A stretch of DNA of 64,000 bases, from positions 10,682,476 to 10,746,475 of the forward strand of contig NC_049996.1 in assembly GCF_000003815.2 (NCBI RefSeq), given 5' to 3'. Source of the DNA: Branchiostoma floridae (taxonomy: Eukaryota; Chordata; Leptocardii; Amphioxiformes; Branchiostomatidae). The notes under the pieces are model-generated. The model searched no databases. It was not told where the DNA came from and worked only from the letters and a program-made list of their open reading frames with translations. The translations under genes and the position numbers were made by a program. Below are positions 49,306 through 58,214 of the stretch, in pieces; position 1 is the first letter of the stretch; each line of letters starts with the position of its first letter.

Positions 49306-50432
49306 TCTACCTGCCTCCACACATACTAGTACATGCACCAGCATGTTTTAAACGTGGGCATGTCTACATTGATAAGATGTTCCACCTCGAGGGTATGATT
49401 GGTACTAGAAGTAGTAGAGTCATACGGTGTGTTACAGCACTGTTAGTTTATATGCCCTTTCCTCTAGCTGAATACAAGACTTGGATGAGCCAGGTCTCCC
49501 ATATGATTGGTCCAATGTTCTATAATTGAGCTGAATATGTCTGTTACAGTCTATAATAAGTACCTTTGTCAGTAGCTTAAGGAGCCCAGGTTTGAGGCTA
49601 TGAGGAAATATGTCACTTGCCAAATGCTTCAGGAACACACATCTATATATATGCTCAAGAGACCAAAGTCCTGTTTGTTGTCTTGGACTCTGCACAGTAC
49701 AGTGTTGTGAACCTGTACCCATTAACACATGAACAATGTTGTATAAATGGGACGCTAAATCAGTGAATAATAGTGTTTTGTGTCAGAATTTATGAATTAG
49801 CGATGAAACGTAGTAACGCACAAGTTGTATACATGTGTTAAAAAGCAGGATTGCTATGTTGGATAGTCAGTGGCACAATATCATAGCCATAACATGCCTC
49901 GGAGACGCTTTGCGAGTGTTTAATACAACAATCGAAAATCCATAATAGCTTTTGTATAGATTTGCTTTGGCTACGATATGGCTAGTATGTGCACGTTCAC
50001 CCAACGTCCCTTGCATAACAAGTACTAGTACATGTAGTTCCGTTCAAATTGTTTCTTTGATTTCAGAACTTCCCCCTGCTTCTAAATTTGTTGAGTGACG
50101 AGCAGAAATTGGGTACTGACCCGCGTCCTAGTTTATGCCCTCAGAAAAGTTGTCCGACAAGACATTTGCCTGGAGTGACTTTGGTCGTGTCACTCTTATG
50201 TTACTGGGTTTTGTTGTCAGAGTTAAACATTACAACGCATCGTTTTCACGTGTGTACGTGTGGTCCAAGGTTCGGTCCAGCATCTACAAATAGATTCAGG
50301 ACAACAACGTATTGCTAGGCGGGGGCTCAGAATTACATGGGTGCCGAAACACTTGCTCAGACGGAGGTCAAATCTTACTTGCGGACAGGGAACAGTTGAA
50401 CAGGATTTTGTTGTCAAGTGGAACATTTCGTC
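49306..50432. other. Upstream region of the plus-strand mucin-like gene
   Basis: No repeat or gene recognised. The promoter and 5' leader of the gene starting at 50433 should lie here, but I see no defining element. Small frames at 50088-50519 on both strands are not supported. Confidence 0.4.
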
Positions 50433-53400
50433 ATGCAGACTGTAAAAGTGTGGATAGTGTTTGGGCTGTTGTATCTGGTCGCATATGTCGTTGAAGGTAA
50501 GTGTTTGTTCTCTTATCAAGTTTTACTGCCCAACGTTTCCTGTACTAGGGGACAGTGTTTTCTGACATGGCACGTACATAAGTTTTGATAATTAATACGC
50601 AGAACTTGCACGTACAAGTGTTTGGGTAGTAGATATGCAGGTCGTCCAGTTTTGGCATTGCTCAACGCCCCCTCAATTCACTAACCTACTCGTTGACAAT
50701 CACAGATAAAACTCTCAAAAGATGATGATGCACTTATTTGTATAGGACATCGCTATCAGTTATAAGTACATAACGTTGTGTTATGTTGTCGAAACTACAA
50801 CAAGAGTGAATTTTGAGGAACAAGCGTCAAGACCGAACCCGGAAATGAAATCCGAGACAAATGTTACCTTATATGATGTTGACATAAGAGTATACAGGTG
50901 GTTGACACGGCAAGAAAGATTTGTTTCTTGAGGCAACAAAAACTATTAACGTGTCTTATAACAAAAGTATCGAGATACAAGTCCAATAGGAAATGGATGA
51001 ATTTAGAATTCAACAAACACCATCTTGCAGCGCAGTGGCCAAGTTCTTGCCCCGCGTTCTATTCAAACAATATTGTTCAAAGGTGTAACAATCACCATGT
51101 GATCATTCATGATAGGGATATTATACTGGCGGTCCTAGGACTGAAGATTCAGCTAGGACCAAGCTGTTGACTTGAAACTCGTTTGAATGTTTTGACCAAA
51201 TATGTGTTTAGTTCCACCGAGAATTAAATTCTACTTCCGCCGTGACCCGTCCTGCATTCAACCTTTGGTCAGACTGGGAATGGTTGGAAACCAACGACAT
51301 TTGGCTTTCGCAATACACTTCCTGAACAATTAAATATGTTCACGTCTTTAAAACACTTGATCGTCTAATTGCTAGAAGGAGAGAAAAGCCAGAGAAGCAC
51401 AGAGGTAAATGTGGCAAACGAGCATTACTTGTATGTGATATGTTATCTGTGGTCTGACATTTTAGTTTATGGCCATTTTGGTTTATGGTTTATTTGCATC
51501 TATAGTTCAATGTAAGTTATAAGTTATAAGTTCAATGTTGGACTTCTATAGTTCCATAGTTCCACACTTCTATAGTTCCACCCTTGGCTAGGTCGACACA
51601 AAAAATGAAGATGAAACGTTCCAAAACACTTCATATCCAATGTTGAATCAGAGAAAAAATGCTGTATCTTGTTTTTAATTGACTACAGGGAAGGAAGTGT
51701 AGTTCCCCTACACATAATAATCTATAATTATCCTTGTACTTGACCTCCTTGGGAATTCCCAATCTTTTCTTGACTTTTGTACACGTCATGTATGTCCCGA
51801 GGCTACGCAGCTAACTTGCCTAACATACATACCCATTTGCTATAGTCAAAAGTGCCGAGTGGTTACTGGTCACCTGCTCAGCGGTGTTAAGTTTTAGGCA
51901 AGAGTGTGGTCCCAAACATGATTGAAAGATCTCGTGTAACTATATAGGCACAATAAGGAATGCAAATGATAACGATACTTTGCCTCTTGTACTCCTTTGT
52001 CCCTTCCATTCTCTAAATCACCTGTTGTACCTTTCCCAGACTCTTGTGCCCAGAATACGACCGCCCAAACGGCAACCAATGGTAGCAGTACTCCAGCTCC
52101 CGTTACCATGACGATACAGATGATGAACATGACAGTGGCACTTTCTACATCTGACGTCACGAATGCCACGACAGGAGGCACAACCAAGTCAACATCGACG
52201 AACACGACACAGCAGTTTTTGGTAAGCGCGGGTGCAACTCCGCCAAACACAGTAACCCCCGGTTTTGCCGATGTCACCAACATAACCAACGACGTCACTA
52301 CCAGCAAGGCTTACGCAACCACGTCACCGGTCCTTGTTAATGTCACGACAACCGGAATGGGTGATACAGCGACAAATTCCTCAACGTCAGAGAAACCACC
52401 ATCTTTGCTTACCACCACACCTGGGAGTTCTACTGTTGCCGTGATACCTGCGAGTTCCGCGGTTGCCATGACAACTGAAAGTTCCACAGCCCGCAGTTCT
52501 ACCGTTGCCATGACACCCGGGAGGTCTTCGGTTGCCATGACGCCCGGTAGTTCTTCTGTTGCCGTGCCACCCGGACGTTCAACGGCGCCCATGATCTCGA
52601 CTAGCGCAATGGCACCTGATAGTAACTCCTCTGTGACGTCACAGGCCATGAGCACCCCGACCAATGAAATGGACCCGTCATTACCATTAGGGCTTCCGAT
52701 CGGAGCATGGATCGGGATCGGGGTTGGAGGCGCATGCGCTCTCCTGATGTTGATTGTCGTGCCTATCGTCTTGTGGAGAAGAAAGCAACAGCAGGAAGAC
52801 ATATCGTCTCATGTGTAAGTTTTAGGTATTTCGTTCATTAACATACATAGTACAATCAACAACGATGTCCGGACGTGCTTTTTATTTCTTTCTCCTTTCA
52901 CACATTATTATATATGATTAACGAATTTTAGGAAAGGTGGGGCTTTTCGTCTCCCTCTGCTTCAAAATAAAGAAGTCAAACTCAACCTGTTAGGAAATAG
53001 CCAACACTAGTATTAGAGTAGAATATTGTTCATAACTGTCCATTGTCACTTGTATATCTACTATGTTTATACCATGTACTTGCAATTAGCCCTCGAGCAC
53101 GAACTTGCAAATAAACTTCTTCTATCATTATCAGCAATGTGTTCTTGTTTGTCTTGCCTACAGAGCCAGCACTCCAGACCTGTGGATGAATGACGTCATG
53201 CATGGCCGGCCGTCCACCGGCCTGGGACCGTCCGTCCGGCTGAGCAGGATCGAGATTGACGGGAACTTGTACACTTTCACGGTAGGATTTACTTCTGTAG
53301 TTTTACCGCATTTGCGGAAGGATTGCTATAACAGGTGACTTTCACCTTTTCAAGATGTTAACCCGGAGACCAGACTGTAAAGTTTGATCCACTCACATCG

Positions 53401-54130
53401 GGAAGGACCTTAATCTCCAAGCAGATCCTATAAAATGGCATAAGATATTACCAAACTGGCTAACGGAGTGTAGTCAGCCAAGAGGTGTCCCCATTTTACG
53501 CCGGTAGCGAAACACACTCCTTAGCCGGCTTCACTTCTCTGTCAGCTTTTGATACTGTCTTATGGTACCGTAGGATCTGCTTGGAGATTAGAAGGACCTC
53601 TATTATTTTCGATAAGTGTTGCGGGTTCTTTAACGTGCTTGAGGTGTGGTTCTCCCAAACACGGGACCTCTATTTAACCTCCTATCCGAGCGACGGCCCT
53701 CAGAACTAGGTACTTTCACGGTAGTGTTACAGGGTAATTTCACGGTAGTATTTAAGGGAAATCTCCAACCTGAACATGTACTTCTTTTCATGCTCACAGT
53801 ATATCATGTATCATTTGCTATGACCGTGCATTCATGGGTCGAGCAAGAAGACTACATACTTAATATGTAAGTGGGTCGCAAAAAGGGTGTCGAAATAAAT
53901 CGGCACCGAAAGTGATAAATCGTGCCTGACGTGCGTAGTTCCTCATATTTCATGCGTTATGTTCTCAGCCACTCGGGAAAGAAGCAGATCCGGCCGGAGC
54001 AAACGAGTCAAAGAACAGCGATGATGGGTCAGCGACCGACAGGTCAACATTCCGACCGAGCCGCACTACAGTTTCCACCACGAACGAGACCAATCGACCA
54101 TCTGTTATTGAAGAGGCAGCCAATGAATGA
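50433..54130 (+). CDS. Mucin-like single-pass membrane protein, four coding exons
   Basis: Exons: 50433-50496, 52040-52814, 53164-53281, 53969-54130; all are GT/AG with matching phases (1, 2, 0), giving 372 residues. Exon 1 encodes a signal peptide (MQTVKVWIVFGLLYLVAYVV). Exon 2 begins EDSCAQNTTAQTATNG and is Thr/Ser/Pro-rich with many N-X-S/T sites, predicting a heavily glycosylated stalk. It includes about six 9-residue repeats of the type TPGRSSVAM (roughly 52420-52600). It then has a membrane segment (IGIGVGGACALLMLIVVPIV) followed by the stop-transfer WRRKQQQ. Exons 3 and 4 give a cytoplasmic tail of about 95 residues with one Tyr motif (NLYTF) and an acidic end. No SEA or EGF module is seen. 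If intron 2 is retained, translation stops at 52816-52818 with a tail ending SSHV. The gene faces the related mucin gene on the other strand. Function is unknown; a mucosal or cell-surface role is inference. Confidence 0.8.
52421..52600 (+). repeat. 27-bp coding repeats in the mucin stalk
   Basis: Imperfect units encode variants of (T/P)PG(R/S)SSVAM: near IPASSAVAM, TARSSTVAM, TPGRSSVAM, TPGSSSVAV and PPGRSTAPM. Short units rich in Ser/Thr/Pro are typical of mucin stalks and prone to length variation. Confidence 0.8.
53340..53705. repeat. Dispersed repeat, split by a MITE
   Basis: The left part (about 53360-53401, containing acccggagaccagactgtaa and gtttgatccactcac) and the right part (53600-53705, containing gttgcgggttctttaacgtg and caaacacgggacctct) form one unit interrupted by the 53411-53590 MITE. 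A second, truncated copy lies at 57685-57793. I recall similar text as a common repeat in invertebrate genomes, but cannot name it. Confidence 0.6.
53411..53590. mobile_element. Foldback MITE with exact 9-bp target duplication, copy 3
   Basis: Ends TAATCTCCAAGCAGATCCTA at both sides, inverted. Exact target duplication gaaggacct (53402-53410 and 53591-53599). It lies in intron 3 of the plus-strand mucin gene and inside an older dispersed repeat, so it is the younger of the two. Confidence 0.92.
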
Positions 54131-54197
54131 ATCAAAGTGCACTATTAAAACTTCCCCTGTCATGAATCAAAGTGCACTATTAAAACTTCCCCTGTCA
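54128..54197 (+). repeat. Perfect 35-bp tandem duplication starting at the mucin stop codon
   Basis: Two identical copies (54128-54162 and 54163-54197) of a unit starting tgaatcaaagtgcactatta. The first three bases of copy 1 are the TGA stop. Each copy carries ATTAAA, a common variant poly(A) signal, so the duplication may provide two polyadenylation signals right after the coding region. Confidence 0.9.
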
Positions 54198-54339
54198 CAA
54201 AGTATGCATAAGTACGTAATTGTTTACCAAACTGCTTTTACTGTACATACGGCTGTCACTGTTCTGTTGAAAGGAAACGCACCGTTCTTGAGGCGTCGCC
54301 AAAAAAAGACATGGACGATTCATTGACTTACATATTAGA

Positions 54340-54400
54340 CATATTAATCCCCACGCAGATCCTACGGTGGTTTGTGAATGAGGATCTGATTGGAGATTAT
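54340..54400. mobile_element. Degenerate, internally deleted MITE of the 9-bp family
   Basis: Left end 'taatccccacgcagatccta' and right end 'gatctgattggagatta' match the TAATCTCCAAGCAGATC ends with a few changes, but only about 20 bp lie between them. No target duplication is recognisable. The 140-codon open frame running over it is not supported as a gene. Confidence 0.55.
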
Positions 54401-55399
54401 CGCCATGTGACCTGCTTTATTTTAACACCAAATCCGTACAAGGTATTGGCTAATATCGGGTCCTACTTGAACACTCACTTCTGTATTGATAAAGTGAGGT
54501 TTGTACGTGTGTACGCCCGTCGTATTCATACAAATATTTATATTCATAGCTACCTTTGCAGCTTTCGAGTAGCGGTGTTTATCTTAGGGAGAGCACTGAT
54601 TCGCGATTTTCAATATATGGGCCAGGTTCTCATTCTTCTAGAGCGGCAAATACCACATACCCGATATACTCATAGGCCTGGTCCATGTGTTGAGAATCGA
54701 GAATCAGCGCTCCTCGTTTGTGAGAGAGTCTAAATGTACAACGCTTAGTGAGGTCTTAATCAGCTTACACAAAAATACTGAACATTGTGGAATTTTTGAT
54801 AAAAATTGTTATATTTGCAGGGTTGAACAAAAAGAAGAGTATCTAGGTTTTACTATAATTCTATCTCATGCATAACGCTGTAACGTAAATGAGTAAATCT
54901 GGTCTTACTTAATATATTCTCCATATAAACTGTGTAGAACAAACAGTACAGACTACAGTGAGGTGATACTGAGTGGTAAAATGTACATTTCACAGAGGTG
55001 AAAGAAACGTCGACGTAGTAAATACAAAGACAACACATGTACACATGTAAAGGTATAACGCTATATAACAAAGACATTATCAACATATCTCTGTATATAG
55101 GTCTAACGGTACAATACATCATACTCAACAATTACAGTCGGAATTCTACGTATGGGCTATGAAAGAATAACAAGCACGCTGTGGACACTGTTTTGGTAGT
55201 GGTACACAGAAAAGTTACTAGTGACAAATGTTCATACTATATAAGGTCACTGCATATTGATAATAAAAGGCCTAAAAGTCATTAGAGTGATAGTAGATAA
55301 GCCAATTCAATATATACACATATCTGAATATATTTCATATGTCTTTAAACTCTATATGCTCTAGATTTCATGATGATATAACAAGGCAAGTTTACATTA
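54401..55399. other. Intergenic stretch between the convergent mucin genes
   Basis: No gene or repeat recognised; AT-rich. Confidence 0.45.
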
Positions 55400-56262
55400 G
55401 GCCATGTTGATTTGATTATATGGATGACATCCTCTGGGAACTCCAAAACTGATGCGAGCGAGCGAATAAAAAAAAAGTTTGGCCAAAAAAAAAAGTTGAC
55501 TTCAGTATGAAATCTAAGTGGTCAGGAAGGCTGAACATAGGACTAAACACACATAGTATGGTATACCAACAGTTAGGTGTAGGGACCAGTACATCGTACA
55601 GGTGCAAAACATTTTTTTCTTCTTATTGGACCGATCCGAAAAAAAAGACCTGAAATAAAATCAGTGGAACCGGTTTCGCCAATTAGAAAATGGACACACT
55701 ATGTCGGCAAGCGTTTGGGGTCTTACCGGGCTAAGAAGACAACAAGAGCGAAGTCGAGTAGAGTTTATAGTCATTTGCACCAAGTTTCTACAGTCAAAGG
55801 TACAGAAACTTGATTACTTGGAGATGGGATTTTAAAACGCCAGTGGGAGTCAGATAATCCACCAAACAGATTCCTTTGTAGCAAAATTGACCAATTATCA
55901 TTGTTTTGAGTATAGCAAATTATCAAGTTTCCACAGACAATCAAGTTCAGGTCCGGATCTGGAAATGATCCTCCGGACCTGAACGGAACCTGTACCTAAA
56001 TTTTCTGTACTAGTACCTACCCCTACCAACAATAGATTTTTTTTCACATCTTATTCTTTGACTTTAGATTTATTTTGGCATTCTATGGCATTAGTTATCT
56101 GTTTTTTTAATACTTTTTTTTTCAAATTTACGGCATGTATGTGCTCATTTTACAGCTACTTTGCACAATTTACTGTGTGGTCAAAAACTTTTTTTTTTTT
56201 TGGAAATGGCCGAAAATTGGTGCGAGCGCGGATGTCATCCATATAATCAAATCAACATGGCC
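55400..56262. mobile_element. 863-bp element with perfect 33-bp terminal inverted repeats
   Basis: The 33 bases at 55400-55432, starting ggccatgttgatttgattat, recur as an exact reverse complement at 56230-56262. Inside both ends lie 'gcgagcg' and a poly-A/T run with 'ggccaaa' or 'ggtcaaa'. The interior has no transposase. Arms this perfect imply recent activity or gene conversion. The target duplication is unclear, so the superfamily is not assigned. Confidence 0.85.
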
Positions 56263-57305
56263 CTTATAAAAATAAAATTTGAGCTATCAATAGTAAGACG
56301 TTGTAGGTTGGGTAACCGGGACATGTAGTCATCAGAACCGCATCTCGATGGTCTGTAAAAAGTGAAAATGTTAATGATAATGATGATAACTAGCTGATAA
56401 CATTGTGCCTCTCTTTACCGAGACGGGGGGCGATACGGACATCCAACATTTTTTTTATCCATTGCTGACGTCACATTTGTTGGGTCAGATTGCTGGAGAT
56501 CATTGAGCGATTCAGGCGAAAATTCTGGCGAGTTTTTTTTTTAGTTGGAGAACAGTTCCATAATTCAACAAACTCAGATAAAATTTCCGGCTTATACCTT
56601 TCTCGTCGTTATTGCCTTAAAACCTATTGAATTACACACAAGACAACATTGCGCGATCGTTTTGATGAAAGTACTAAATAGACGGTACCTGTGCGTATAT
56701 CCGCTCTTGTTTCGGGAACACCTTTCCAGGCGCGTGCACTCGTGGGATCTTTATCTGCAAAGGTATACAAACAGATTTAAGCTAAGGCAGAGCTGTTAGT
56801 GAACAATGATAGAGAAAGCATTTTTCCGAGATAAAATCTTTGTGTAACCATAATCATTATGTTTGATGACACCATTTCCAAATGCTGGAATTCTATTATG
56901 CTCAAGTATATGCGTCATATTACACACTCAAGGCAGTGTATGATTGCGTTTTGTGTCTCTCTCAGAGTATATCTTATATAGGTCCCAATTGGAAGAAGGG
57001 GCCCTTCCAGGCAGTTCACGGGCTGTTTATAGCACTTTCTAGCATCACCCCTACGTGTCCCAGTGGGGCACATTGCGGCTCCTGCGGTATTTTTGGACCA
57101 GTCGGGCACCGGGTTGACTTAAAATGAACCCGGGACCCGGTAACAAATAGACACAGTGACCTACCCGTGGGGAACACCGAGGGGTACCCGCGGTATCCGG
57201 CAGTCCACTAGGACAAATTTGTGGCTTCGGAGCCCGGCCGGGCACCGGTGCAATTGGAACTAAGCTAAGCCTAAGGATATGAGCCATTACCTCTCCACCC
57301 GGTAC
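56263..57305. other. Stretch downstream of the minus-strand mucin gene
   Basis: A GC-rich block at 57050-57270 (for example ccccactgggacacgtaggg on the minus strand, with repeated cccgg motifs) may be a repeat. Any 3' exon or 3' UTR of the minus-strand gene should be here, but I could not define it. Confidence 0.35.
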
Positions 57306-57434
57306 GTTCTTCACAGTAGGGTTCCATGTGTAGAGGCGGCTGGACGCCGTGCTGTCTGTGTGCGGGATGCTGTACCTTCCCGTCCGGTGGAAGAAGCCTG
57401 TGTCTGCGAGCTGGTGGAGGTAGAGAGGAATCAA
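57306..57434 (-). CDS. Candidate cytoplasmic-tail exon of the minus-strand mucin gene
   Basis: The minus frame LIPLYLHQLADTGFFHRTGR followed by YSIPHTDSTASSRLYTWNP has strongly C/G-biased third codon positions, unlike its flanks. It starts after an acceptor (gtgacctacagag) and may end at AAC/gtaccg in phase 0. Tyr-, Ser- and Thr-rich content suits a signalling tail. How it joins the membrane exon is unsettled: a 70-base exon at 57747-57816 would give matching phases. If this exon is not used, the protein ends at the TAA at 58215. Confidence 0.45.
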
Positions 57435-57746
57435 CTCTGTAGGTCACACATGACCTTGTATCTTCCTTAAAGTTTATATTTCAAATGTTTAAAGCAATTC
57501 ATGAAAAAGTGTTCAATGTCAGCGATATGAAGAATGCCTTTAGAACGGTTTTAATAGATCTATTGTGTTCGTCTAATGGCCATTGAAGAGGGAGAAAATG
57601 GTCATTGCTTCTTTGCATTTCCTATTTAGGTTTACCATATCTGTGGACGGATTGACATAACTGATGACTTTTAATTCGCCTTCTAGACATGTTAAACCGG
57701 AGACCTGGCTGTAAGGTTTGATCCACTCACACCGCCGAACACTCAC

Positions 57747-57816
57747 TTTATCTGATGTTGTACTGGTGTGTGTATCGTCAAACACGGGACCTCCAGCTTT
57801 ATAATGGGGCATGCAG
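57747..57816 (-). CDS. Possible small tail exon derived from a dispersed repeat
   Basis: Acceptor cagtcag precedes 57816 and a strong donor AAA/gtgagt follows 57747. The 70 bases convert phase 2 to phase 0, exactly what is needed between the membrane exon (alternative donor CG/gtgggc at 58234) and the exon at 57434. The peptide is CMPHYKAGGPVFDDTHTSTT then SDK. Part of it overlaps the dispersed repeat also seen near 53650, so this would be an exonised repeat. The acceptor has a weak pyrimidine tract. Confidence 0.3.
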
Positions 57817-58214
57817 CTGACTGTTTGTGCAGCTTTAGAAGCGCCAATAGAGATAATAGGCTAAAACTACGACTAATATATTTTACAATGTGTGTTAATG
57901 ACTTAGAATTAGAACCAGACTCCCTTACCGGATGTGCACTGTAGCGATTTCCCATTACAAAACCACCCATGTCGTATCTATACCTGTAAATATACAAGTA
58001 GACCAAAGATATAAAATGGTTAATGTGATAAACATAAAACAATTGTGATATGAATAACGAGTTTATCAGCCATTAAACAACCTTATGAAATAATTCACAA
58101 TACATTTACATCTGTTTGCAAAAGTTGAATGTTGTAAGACGTTCTATAGATAATATCATTCAGAATCATCTGTAACAGTTTTATTGCACACTACCTGGTG
58201 ACCCAACAGACATG

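Noticed and set aside
51894-52802. Two long minus-strand open frames (137 and 163 codons)
   Set aside because: They are antisense shadows of the low-stop Thr/Ser/Pro-rich mucin exon; the plus frame has splice sites, signal peptide and membrane segment.
54311-54733. 140-codon plus-strand open frame
   Set aside because: It runs across a degenerate MITE, has no recognisable domain and lies just past the mucin 3' end.
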